Origin: Hymenobacter sp. 15J16-1T3B
GTDB lineage: Bacteria > Bacteroidota > Bacteroidia > Cytophagales > Hymenobacteraceae
NCBI RefSeq assembly: GCF_020711235.1
Contig: NZ_JAJFAV010000002.1
Span: 62,001 to 126,000, forward strand
Length of the DNA: 64,000 nt
Reading direction: 5' to 3'
This document shows positions 1 through 8,261 of this stretch, piece after piece. The notes under the pieces are model-generated. The model did no database searches. It was not told the DNA's origin and saw nothing but the letters and a program-made list of their open reading frames with translations. Every line of letters starts with the position of its first letter. The first letter of the stretch is position 1. A program made the position numbers and the translations under genes.

Positions 1-1
1 G

Positions 2-310
2 CGCAAGGTGATGTTCGTGAAGTACGCCCAGGGCTTCATCGGCATGCCCGGCGGCTTCGGCACCCTCGACGAACTGTTCGAAGCCATTACCCTGATTCAG
101 ACCCGCAAAATCGGCCGTTTCCCCATCGTGCTGGTGGGCTCCGCTTACTGGAACGGCCTGTTCCAGTGGATCGAGGACGTGATGCTGCACGAGGAGCACA
201 ACATCTCGCCCGAAGACATGCAGCTGGTGCAAATCGTGGACGACGCGGCTTCGGCCGTGAAAATCATCGACGATTTCTACCAGAAGTACCTGCTCTCCCC
301 GAACTTCTAA
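2..310 (+). CDS. LOG family protein, C-terminal part (5' end outside window)
   Basis: This is the last 102 codons of a Rossmann-fold LOG (lysine decarboxylase-like, TIGR00730) protein. The family hydrolyses nucleoside 5'-monophosphates of the cytokinin type to free base and ribose phosphate, though bacterial members are often of unknown substrate. The diagnostic PGGFGTLDE loop (family PGGxGTxxE) is visible about 16 residues in, followed by the helix EAITLIQTRKIGRFPIV typical of the family. The open frame continues to the first base of the window, so the GTG/ATG codons at 8 and 11 are internal. The upstream residues RKVMFVKYAQGF match the conserved family stretch. A strong terminator follows at 333-362. 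The family call is firm; the substrate is not. Confidence 0.9.
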   Translation, partial: RKVMFVKYAQGFIGMPGGFGTLDELFEAITLIQTRKIGRFPIVLVGSAYWNGLFQWIEDVMLHEEHNISPEDMQLVQIVDDAASAVKIIDDFYQKYLLSPNF

Positions 311-332
311 GCTTCGGCTGGCGCTACCACGC

Positions 333-362
333 AAAGCCCCCGGCCCAGCCGGGGGCTTTTTT
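333..362 (+). terminator. Rho-independent terminator after the LOG gene
   Basis: A perfect 12-bp stem, AAAGCCCCCGGC against GCCGGGGGCTTT, has a 3-nt loop (CCA) and runs straight into six T residues on the plus strand. It lies 22 bp after the LOG stop codon. Confidence 0.93.
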
Positions 363-472
363 GTTGGGCAAAGTCAAACCAAGTTTGGTTATGTGCTATT
401 ATTTGCGTTATATGTAGTCCTGTTATTGTGCCGGAAAGAATTTCGGCCTTTTCCCCTTCTCGGTTCACTAGT

Positions 473-1102
473 ATGAATTCCACCAAACACGTTTACATCG
501 TCCCGCGCTGGGGCGGTAACTCCGGCAGCGACTGGTACCCCTGGCTAAAGCAGCAGCTCGAACAAGCATCGGCGGAGGACCATTGCCGCTACGAAGTACA
601 CCCGCTGGACATGCCCGCCTGGGATGTCCCCGTCATCAGCCAAGCCGTAGACCACTTGGCCCAGCTGCTGCCGCCCGTTAAGCTGCGCGAGCAGGATATC
701 TACTTGGTGGGCCACAGCGTGGGCTGCCTGGCCATTCTGCATTACCTCGCCGAGATTAACAAGCAGGACCCGGCCGTGCGGGTGGGCGGGGTGCTCTGCG
801 TGGCCGGCTGGTTTATGGTCGACAGCCCCTGGCAGGACATCCTGCATTGGATGAACGCGCCCATTGATTACGAACTGGCCCGGCAAGCCATTCCGGAGGA
901 CAAGTTAATGGTGCTCCTTTCCGACGACGACCCGTACACCTCGGCTTACCAGCAAAACGAAAAGTTGTGGCTGGAGCGCCTGCAGGCCCAGGTGAGCATT
1001 CTGCCGGGCCGGCAGCATTTCAGCGCCACGCTGGACTTGGATGTACGCGATGCCGTGCGGGACCTAGCCGGGGCCTTCGACCACACCGAAACCGCGCGCT
1101 AG
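473..1102 (+). CDS. RBBP9/YdeN family alpha/beta hydrolase, copy 1
   Basis: This is a 209-residue serine hydrolase of the RBBP9/YdeN family, usually about 180-200 residues and cytoplasmic, with unknown natural substrates. The nucleophile elbow GHSVGC carries the catalytic serine. The acid is probably in SDDDPY and the histidine in GRQHF near the C-terminus, so the triad looks intact. The start is the ATG at 473, because the paralogue downstream begins at the equivalent residue (KHVYI.PRWGGNS); an upstream GTG at 428 would add 15 unmatched residues. A second copy at 1351-1983 is close to it along the whole length and diverges mainly in the last 15 residues. The pair looks like a tandem duplication, with a 42-bp palindrome between them. 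Confidence 0.9.
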   Translation: MNSTKHVYIVPRWGGNSGSDWYPWLKQQLEQASAEDHCRYEVHPLDMPAWDVPVISQAVDHLAQLLPPVKLREQDIYLVGHSVGCLAILHYLAEINKQDPAVRVGGVLCVAGWFMVDSPWQDILHWMNAPIDYELARQAIPEDKLMVLLSDDDPYTSAYQQNEKLWLERLQAQVSILPGRQHFSATLDLDVRDAVRDLAGAFDHTETAR

Positions 1103-1186
1103 TAACAGAAAACATCAGCTGTTGAGCCCGGTTTACGCAGCGAGTTAGCGCCCAGAGTGCGAAGTTGACAGGTCGCACCAGCCAAG

Positions 1187-1228
1187 AATACAGGAAAGGC
1201 TTGACGTACGTCAAGCCTTTCCTGTATT
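1187..1228. repeat. 42-bp perfect palindrome between duplicated hydrolase genes
   Basis: Every base from 1187 to 1228 pairs with its mirror, 21 bp per arm with no loop, around the core TTGACGTACGTCAA at 1201-1214. The outer arms carry GGAAAGGC and GCCTTTCC, and the flanks are AATA/TATT rather than a T-run. It could be an operator, a cruciform-forming site, or a terminator without a U-tract for copy 1. The absence of a loop and U-tract makes a simple intrinsic terminator less likely. Confidence 0.85.
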
Positions 1229-1260
1229 GGGAATATAGGACCATTTTGGGAATATAAGGA
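1227..1260 (+). repeat. Direct repeat TTGGGAATATA(A)GGA
   Basis: Two copies, TTGGGAATATAGGA at 1227-1240 and TTGGGAATATAAGGA at 1246-1260, lie directly after the palindrome and upstream of hydrolase copy 2, in the AT-rich leader where its promoter must lie. Their spacing (19 bp start to start) is roughly two helical turns, which would suit paired protein binding. No function is shown. Confidence 0.55.
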
Positions 1261-1350
1261 TAAATAATGTTCTAGTATTTATACTTAGGGTATAATACTT
1301 GGGCTGAGTCTAGACTTAATTGACGCGTCCGGTCCACGAACGACTCCCAT

Positions 1351-1983
1351 ATGGTTCCTGTTAAGCACGTTTATATTATTCCGCGTTGGGGCGGCAACAG
1401 TTGCAGCGACTGGTACCCGTGGTTGAAACAGCAGCTTGAAGCTGCTTCCACCGAAGACCACTGCCGCTACGAAGTGCAGCCCCTGGACATGCCCGCTTGG
1501 CAGATTCCCACCGTTAGCAACGCGGTGGACTACCTGGCGGAAATGCTGCCGGTCGAACGACTGCGCCGCGAAGAAACCTACCTCGTAGGCCACAGCGTGG
1601 GCTGCCTGGCCATTCTGCACCACCTTGCTGAAATCAACAAGCAAGACCCGGCGGTGCGGGTGGGTGGCGTGCTCTGCGTGGCCGGTTGGTTTCTCATCGA
1701 CAATCCCTGGCAGGACATCCTGAACTGGATGAACGCGCCGGTGGATTACGAGCGGGCCCGCCGCACCATTCCCGACGACAAACTGGTGGTCATGCTTTCG
1801 GACGACGACCCGTATACCACGGGTTATCAGCAAAACGAAAAGCTGTGGCTGGAGCGCCTGCAGGCCCGCGTCAACATCCTGCCGGGCCGGCAGCACTTCA
1901 GCTCCGAACTGGACCCGGACGTGTGCGACGCCATCCGCGACATGACCGGCGCCTTTCTGCCGCCCTGGCTGGCGCGCGCGTAG
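1351..1983 (+). CDS. RBBP9/YdeN family alpha/beta hydrolase, copy 2
   Basis: This 210-residue paralogue of the gene at 473-1102 has the same nucleophile elbow GHSVGC, acid loop SDDDPY and histidine segment GRQHF, so it should be catalytically competent. It starts at the ATG at 1351. The middle third (HSVGCLAILHHLAEINKQDP) is nearly identical to copy 1. Most changes are conservative, and the C-terminus ends LPPWLARA instead of DHTETAR. The separate AT-rich leader and palindrome upstream suggest its own regulation rather than read-through from copy 1. The substrate is unknown. Confidence 0.9.
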   Translation: MVPVKHVYIIPRWGGNSCSDWYPWLKQQLEAASTEDHCRYEVQPLDMPAWQIPTVSNAVDYLAEMLPVERLRREETYLVGHSVGCLAILHHLAEINKQDPAVRVGGVLCVAGWFLIDNPWQDILNWMNAPVDYERARRTIPDDKLVVMLSDDDPYTTGYQQNEKLWLERLQARVNILPGRQHFSSELDPDVCDAIRDMTGAFLPPWLARA

Positions 1984-2057
1984 CCCAGGCGGCCCGGAAT
2001 CCGTAGCTTGGGCCGGGGCCGAGGTACCGCGGGCCCGTCACGTTACGTTTCCACCAC

Positions 2058-3230
2058 TTGGAGCCCGAATACGATTACTTACTGGCCGGGGGCGGGGCGG
2101 CCGGTCTGAGCCTGGCCTACCACCTGAGCCAAGAGCCGCGCCTACGGGGCAAGCGCGTGCTGCTGCTGGAGCCCGCCGCCAAAGAGCAGAACGACCGCAC
2201 CTGGTCGTTCTGGACCGACCAGCCCACGCCCTACGACGCCGTGCTGGCGGCCGAGTGGCGGCAACTCGCCTTTCGCAGCCCGCAGTTTTCTGTAGTGCTG
2301 CCGCTGCGGCGGCACCGCTACTGCACCCTGCGCGGGCTCGACTTCTACCGCTTTGTGCAGGCCGCGCTGGCGGCGCGCCCGGCCCAGTTTACGCGCGTGG
2401 AGGCCCGCGTGGAGCACCTCGTCAACACGCCCGCTGGCGTGGTAGCTCACACTTCAGCCGGCGAGTTCCGGGCGCGTTACGCCTTTGATAGCCGCCCGCC
2501 CCACCTGACACCCCGGCCCGACCGGCGTTACCTCTGGCAGCACTTTGTGGGCTGGGAGGTAGAGACGGATTTCGACGCTTTCGATGCGGCCACGCCGGTG
2601 TTTATGGACTTCACCGTGCCCCAGCAGCGGGAGTGCCGCTTCGTGTACGTGCTGCCTTTTGGCCCGCGCCGGGCGCTGGTGGAATACACGTTGTTTTCAA
2701 GTCAATTGCTGCAGCCGGCGGAGTACGAAGAAGCCCTGCGCGCTTACCTGCACCAGTTGCTGGCAGGGCGGCCCTACCGCGTGGCGGAAACGGAAACCGG
2801 CGCCATTCCGATGACCGACCACTCGTTCGAGGCCCGCGACGGGGCGCATATCGTCAACCTGGGCACCCGGGGCGGGCGCGTCAAAGCCAGCACGGGCTAC
2901 GCCTTTCTGCGCATGCAGCAGCAGGCGGCTCGGCTCACCGAGGCGCTGGCCACTACCGGCACGCTGCCCCACGACTTAACCGGCGACCGGTGGCAGTTTC
3001 ACCTCTTCGATACCTTGCTGCTCGACATCATGCAGCGCCGGGGCGAACGGACGCGCGACATTTTCGCCGAGCTGTTTCAGCGCAACCCCGTCGAGCGCAT
3101 TCTGGATTTTTTGGACGAGCGCACGACTTGGCCACAAAATCTGCAAGTGATGAATTCCGTTACACCCTGGCCTTTTCTGCGCTCCATTGTGCAGGTGTTG
3201 CGCGGCCAGCCTGGCAAGAGGGAGGAATGA
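2058..3230 (+). CDS. crtY: Lycopene beta-cyclase (CrtY type)
   Basis: A 390-residue FAD-dependent flavoprotein that would cyclise the psi ends of lycopene to beta-ionone rings, feeding the red and orange carotenoids common in this group. The N-terminal dinucleotide-binding motif LAGGGAAGLSLAYHL is clear. NDRTWSFW is characteristic of the CrtY/CrtL family, as are the Y/RFVYVLPFGP and EYTLFS segments. The later IPMTDHSFE and GTRGGRVKASTGYAF segments also fit. Length matches the family (about 380-400). The only plausible start is TTG at 2058, since no ATG lies before the FAD motif. No other carotenoid gene is adjacent; the HMG-CoA reductase at 55.7 kb is the only other isoprenoid gene here. Confidence 0.9.
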   Translation: MEPEYDYLLAGGGAAGLSLAYHLSQEPRLRGKRVLLLEPAAKEQNDRTWSFWTDQPTPYDAVLAAEWRQLAFRSPQFSVVLPLRRHRYCTLRGLDFYRFVQAALAARPAQFTRVEARVEHLVNTPAGVVAHTSAGEFRARYAFDSRPPHLTPRPDRRYLWQHFVGWEVETDFDAFDAATPVFMDFTVPQQRECRFVYVLPFGPRRALVEYTLFSSQLLQPAEYEEALRAYLHQLLAGRPYRVAETETGAIPMTDHSFEARDGAHIVNLGTRGGRVKASTGYAFLRMQQQAARLTEALATTGTLPHDLTGDRWQFHLFDTLLLDIMQRRGERTRDIFAELFQRNPVERILDFLDERTTWPQNLQVMNSVTPWPFLRSIVQVLRGQPGKREE

Positions 3231-3252
3231 GTGGCTGGTAGAAAAGGCCGTC

Positions 3253-3275
3253 GTCCTGAGGCGAAGCCGAAGGAC
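3253..3275. repeat. REP-like hairpin element GTCCTGAGGCGAAGCCGAAGGAC
   Basis: A short imperfect palindrome with GTCCT pairing AGGAC and GGC pairing GCC around GAA. It sits 22 bp after the lycopene cyclase stop. The same general design (five outer bases, GA mismatches, an inner GC stem) appears at 6282-6302 and, in looser form, at 6427-6448. This suggests a family of extragenic palindromes rather than a gene-specific site. Confidence 0.55.
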
Positions 3276-3300
3276 CTTTCTCCTATCCCGCACCAACTAA

Positions 3301-3354
3301 GAAGCGCCGCCACCAACGCCTTTGTACTTGGGCATTGGTGGCGGCGCTTCTTTT
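3301..3354 (+). terminator. Long-stem terminator between crtY and the convergent ABC gene
   Basis: A 16-bp perfect stem, GAAGCGCCGCCACCAA against TTGGTGGCGGCGCTTC, has an 18-nt loop and is followed by TTTT on the plus strand. It lies between two convergent genes and should end crtY transcription. Confidence 0.8.
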
Positions 3355-3477
3355 CTCTGGCTATCGTTCAAGCGTCAAAGTTTGAGTCTAGCCTAAGCGG
3401 CGGTGCAGGACGTGAGGAAAGTCCTGCGCTGCGCGTACGCCAGATGACGTATGACGGGCTTTTCCACTCATTCAGTA

Positions 3478-4254
3478 CTATTCCACCCGCTCAAGACTGG
3501 CTTCATTTTCCAACCACGCGCGGGCGGCATCCACGGTGGTGCGGCTCAGGGGCTGCAGCTGCGGCTCGGGGGCCGACATATTCAGCAGGTAGCCGGGCAA
3601 GTCGGGCAGCTGCTCCAGGTCATGGGTGATGCAGAGGATGGTTTTGCCGAGCTCCTGACCCCAGCGGCGCAGCAGGCGGAACACCCGGCGGCGGTAATAC
3701 ACGTCGAGCTGCTGGGTGGGCTCATCGAGCAGCCAGAGCGCGGCATCCTGCAGGCGCAACTGGGCCAGCCACACGAGCTGCTGCTCGCCGCCGGAGAGCA
3801 GGGTGAAGTCGCGGTGGGCGAGGTGGGCGGCTCCAACTTCCTGCAGGGCGGCGTCGGCCTGGGCGTAGTCGGCGGCGGTGTAGCTGGCCAGTAGGCCGCG
3901 GTGCTGGCGGAAACGGCCCATCACCACCAACTCCCGCACGTCGATGGGGAAGCTGACCACGTTGCGCTGAGGCAGGTGGGCCAGCAGGCCTTCCACGGCC
4001 GGGCGGCGCACGGTGCGCAGGTCGCGGCCCTGAACGGCAACCTGCCCCTGGTAGGGCAGCTGGCCCGTTAATACCCGAAACAGGGTGGTTTTCCCGGCCC
4101 CGTTGTGACCTACGATGGCCACGAAGGCGCCTTGGGGAACGGACAAAAAAAGGTTGCGGAGCAGAACGCGTCGTTCGTACCCCGCAACCAGATGTTCCGC
4201 GCGCAGCGCGGGTATGTTGTCAGTTGTCAGTTGTGCGTTGGCGGTCAGGCTCAT
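3478..4254 (-). CDS. ABC transporter ATP-binding protein (FecE/BtuD-like)
   Basis: A 258-residue ABC ATPase with Walker A GHNGAGKT, Q-loop LPQRN, signature LSGGEQQ, Walker B WLLDEPT and H-loop ITHD, all intact. The overall pattern, ending in a loop about ITHDLEQLPDLPGY, resembles ATPases of iron-siderophore or cobalamin importers. No permease or binding-protein gene is adjacent, so its partner must be encoded elsewhere or the protein may work alone. The first residues, MSLTANAQLTTDN, come from a short tandem repeat (gttgtca units at 4216-4236) and precede the domain proper (LRAEHLVAGYERR). The ATG at 4254 is the only ATG, but the true start could be a non-ATG codon downstream of the repeat. 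Confidence 0.85.
   Translation of the reverse strand: MSLTANAQLTTDNIPALRAEHLVAGYERRVLLRNLFLSVPQGAFVAIVGHNGAGKTTLFRVLTGQLPYQGQVAVQGRDLRTVRRPAVEGLLAHLPQRNVVSFPIDVRELVVMGRFRQHRGLLASYTAADYAQADAALQEVGAAHLAHRDFTLLSGGEQQLVWLAQLRLQDAALWLLDEPTQQLDVYYRRRVFRLLRRWGQELGKTILCITHDLEQLPDLPGYLLNMSAPEPQLQPLSRTTVDAARAWLENEASLERVE
4216..4236. repeat. Short tandem repeat (GTTGTCA)x3 at the 5' end of the ABC gene
   Basis: Two exact GTTGTCA units and a third with the last two bases changed (GTTGTGC). On the minus strand they encode the QLTTDN part of the ABC protein's N-terminus. Related words (ACAACTAAAAACCGATAACTG) lie just upstream at 4297-4317. Such low-complexity words can change copy number by slippage. Confidence 0.6.
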
Positions 4255-4317
4255 TTGAAGGGCCGCTTCAGGCCGATCAAGGCCCTGGCAACGGACAACT
4301 AAAAACCGATAACTGCC

Positions 4318-4539
4318 TTAGTATTCGTCCTCGTTAAACATGAAGTCCTCCTTGGTCGGGTAGTCCGGCCACACTTCCTCGATGCTTTCGTAGGGCTGGC
4401 CGTCGTCTTCGAGGGCTTGCAGATTTTCCACGACTTCCATCGGGGCGCCCGAGCGGATCGAGTAGTCAATCAGCTCGTCTTTGGTGGCCGGCCAGGGAGC
4501 GTCTTCCAGGTACGAGGCAAGTTCCAGGGTCCAGTACAT
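4318..4539 (-). CDS. DUF2795 domain-containing protein
   Basis: A 73-residue acidic protein starting MYWTLELASYLEDAPWP. It matches the DUF2795 pattern: LxxYLxDAPWPATKDELIDYSIRSGAP followed by a short helix and a PTKEDFMF end. Function is unknown; the fold is expected to be a small helical unit, widespread as a free-standing protein in Bacteroidota. The ATG at 4539 is preferred over upstream codons because the domain begins at once. The DUF349 gene lies 147 bp upstream on the same strand. Confidence 0.85.
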   Translation of the reverse strand: MYWTLELASYLEDAPWPATKDELIDYSIRSGAPMEVVENLQALEDDGQPYESIEEVWPDYPTKEDFMFNEDEY

Positions 4540-4686
4540 AGTCAGGGTGTGCGTAAAAAGGGGGGAAGTTGAGAAAGGTATCAGGCGCGGGGCCCGCAAA
4601 AACCCGGCCGACCGGCGGCCGTAGGACAAGGCGTCAGAAAGCGGCCGGGCGTTGGGCTGACAACGCAAACGCGGCCGAAATGTTGG

Positions 4687-5991
4687 CTACTGCTGGTAGC
4701 GCAGGCGCAGGAATTCGATGAGGTCGTTTTTGGTGCGGATTTTCCGCTCAAACGCCCGGATTTTGCTCTGCAGCATGCTGCGGAACGCCTCGTTGCCGGG
4801 CGTGTCGGTGAGCTTGCCCAGGTTTTCCTCGAGCACGGCCTGCTCCTGTCGGTCGTACTTGATGAAGTCCTTGAGGGCGGCCACTCGCTGCTGGTACTGC
4901 TCGTCGGCCGGGGGCTTGGGGCCTTCCTGGGGCTGGCGCTTGCGGATGTAGTGCTCCAGGGAGCTGAGCTCGAACACCCGGTCGCAGGCGGAGAGGAACT
5001 GCTCCCACACCCGGTCCGACTCGGGGCCGCGCACCGGGCCGACCTTTTTCCAGGCCGTTTGCAGCTCCTTGGCGCGGGCCACGGCCTCGTGCATGGGGCG
5101 CTCCACCAGGGCTTCGGCTTCCTTCACCAAGTCGCGCTTGCGGGTGAGGTTGTCGTCCATGTAGTGGTCCTTGGCCTCGCTGCGCTTAGAGCTGATGTGC
5201 TCCTTCAGGCGGTCGAAGAAGCGGTTGTGGGCGGCGCGGAAGCGCGTCCAGAGGTCATTGGCGGTTTTGCGCGGCAAGGAGCCGCCTACTTCCTTCCACT
5301 GCTGCTGCAAGTCCTTGAGCTGGGCCGTTACGCCCTCCCAGTCCTCGGAGTTCTGCAGAGCTTCGGATTTGTGAATGAGCGACTTGTACTTCTCAAACGC
5401 CCGGTTGGTCATGGCCTTTTTGTCGGCCTGGAACGCTTTCTTGCGGGTGTAAAAGTCTTCGACGGCGGCCTGGAAACGATTTTCCATCTCGTCGGTCAGT
5501 TCCTTGGCCACGGGCCCGGTCTTGATCCAGGCCTGGCGCAGATCCTTGAGCACCTCGGCGCCGGCCTGCCAGTCCACGCTGGTGTGCAGGGCTTCGGCTT
5601 CCTCGATGATTTTGGCTTTGGTGGCCAGGTTTTTCTCGCGGTTGCGGGCCACCAGCGTCCGGATCTGCTCTTCGGCCTCGGTGAGGCGCTCGTGCAGGGC
5701 CGTGAAGTCGCCGAGGCCGTCGTAGGCGCCGATTTGCTCCTTCAGGTGCAGGGCCTTCATCAGAAAAGAACCCTTGTTTTCGGATTCGTCGATGCGGGCC
5801 AGCAGGTCGTCGACCTTGCCGCGGAAGCTTTCGAAGCGTTGGGCGAAGTAAATGAGGGCGGCGTCCTCGGTGTCTTTTACCTGCCCGACCTGGCGAGCGG
5901 GGAATTCCATGAAGGGCCGCAACCAAACCTGGTCGCCTTCGATGTAGCCAAACTGACGGGCTTGGGTGAGCAGCTGGGTTTGCTGTTCCAT
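4687..5991 (-). CDS. DUF349 domain-containing protein
   Basis: A 434-residue, highly charged helical protein with three to four consecutive DUF349 units of about 70 residues. Repeated signatures include W..a...LKDLRQAWIKTGPV, LKDLQQQWKEVGGSLP and AKELQTAWKKVGPVRGPESDRVWEQF, each followed by an RF..A...F segment. No signal peptide or membrane segment is seen, so it should be cytoplasmic and probably coiled-coil rich. The cellular role of DUF349 proteins is not established. The ATG at 5991 gives MEQQTQLL with no upstream alternative needed. Single-gene unit; the next gene upstream is divergent ettA. Confidence 0.85.
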   Translation of the reverse strand: MEQQTQLLTQARQFGYIEGDQVWLRPFMEFPARQVGQVKDTEDAALIYFAQRFESFRGKVDDLLARIDESENKGSFLMKALHLKEQIGAYDGLGDFTALHERLTEAEEQIRTLVARNREKNLATKAKIIEEAEALHTSVDWQAGAEVLKDLRQAWIKTGPVAKELTDEMENRFQAAVEDFYTRKKAFQADKKAMTNRAFEKYKSLIHKSEALQNSEDWEGVTAQLKDLQQQWKEVGGSLPRKTANDLWTRFRAAHNRFFDRLKEHISSKRSEAKDHYMDDNLTRKRDLVKEAEALVERPMHEAVARAKELQTAWKKVGPVRGPESDRVWEQFLSACDRVFELSSLEHYIRKRQPQEGPKPPADEQYQQRVAALKDFIKYDRQEQAVLEENLGKLTDTPGNEAFRSMLQSKIRAFERKIRTKNDLIEFLRLRYQQ

Positions 5992-6220
5992 ACGGATACT
6001 AACCTATTGAATAGGTGCGGGGTGGTGGGTGGCGGAAAACGAACAACGTACAAGTTTACGGGTTTCGTAACGACTTGACGGTACGGAGATGGAGGAGCTT
6101 GGTTAGGCAATAAAACGAACGCGCAGCCAAGCGAGGCGGCATCCGCTGCCGGAAGTTGCATTAGAACCTATATATGATGCAAGTAAACTTATCAGGCTGT
6201 TTTCTGTAGCGCGGGTGGTG

Positions 6221-6228
6221 TAGCTTTG
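6221..6228 (+). promoter_or_regulatory. Candidate -7 box TAGCTTTG
   Basis: This is an exact match to the Bacteroidota -7 consensus TAnnTTTG. A TTTTC tract lies at 6200-6204, 16 bp upstream, near the expected position of the -33 element (consensus TTTG). It would give ettA a leader of about 260 nt that includes both REP-like elements. A nearer promoter cannot be excluded. Confidence 0.35.
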
Positions 6229-6278
6229 TGAGAACGGGTGAGAAGGCGTAAGAACCCGTCCGCCCGTCTCACCCGCAC

Positions 6279-6305
6279 GTCATGCTGAGCTTGTCGAAGC
6301 ATCTC
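6279..6305. repeat. REP-like palindrome with ATGCT/AGCAT arms
   Basis: GTCATGCTGAGCTTGTCGAAGCATC has outer arms ATGCT (6282-6286) and AGCAT (6298-6302) with GA mismatches inside, the same layout as the element at 3253-3275. This sentence-like sequence is noncoding and sits in the ettA leader. Confidence 0.55.
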
Positions 6306-6423
6306 TCCCGCTTCGGCTGAGCTGGGGCCAAGAACGTCCTGCCGAGCGCCGCCGAAACCCCGTGCGGCCGGCATGGGCGCCTTACCCCGGCATCCGCGTC
6401 CCAAGGCGAGCATACTATCTGGC

Positions 6424-6452
6424 AAGATTCCTCGACTTCGCTCGGAATGACG
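6424..6452. repeat. REP-like palindrome with ATTCC/GGAAT arms
   Basis: AAGATTCCTCGACTTCGCTCGGAATGAC has arms ATTCC (6427-6431) and GGAAT (6444-6448) around a CGACTTCGCTC core. The CGAAG/CTTCG words shared with the elements at 3253, 6282, 55370 and 55567 suggest one dispersed family. Confidence 0.55.
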
Positions 6453-6492
6453 TGCTAATCATCCTCTCGACTCTTTTTACCAGCTTCTCTGC

Positions 6493-8160
<1,668 letters not shown>

Positions 8161-8175
8161 GCTTCATTGCTTTTT

Positions 8176-8221
8176 GAAACAGAAACGCCCCGGCTGCGAC
8201 CAGCCGGGGCGTTTCTGTTTC
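8176..8221 (+). terminator. Terminator after ettA
   Basis: A perfect 21-bp stem with a 4-nt loop (CGAC at 8197-8200); the arms begin GAAACAGAAACGCCCC and end GGGGCGTTTCTGTTTC. It begins 15 bp after the ettA stop. The outer arm is T-rich, so it serves as its own U-tract. Confidence 0.88.
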
Positions 8222-8261
8222 AGATTATACTTTAGCAAGACTTATCTGCTTCAGAGCTGCC

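Larger units (their letters stand above)
5992..6492. other. 501-bp intergenic region between DUF349 and ettA
   Basis: Divergent promoters for both genes must lie here. It holds a TAnnTTTG box (6221-6228) and two REP-like palindromes (6279-6305 and 6424-6452). No coding sequence is supported and no tRNA-like cloverleaf was seen. Confidence 0.6.
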
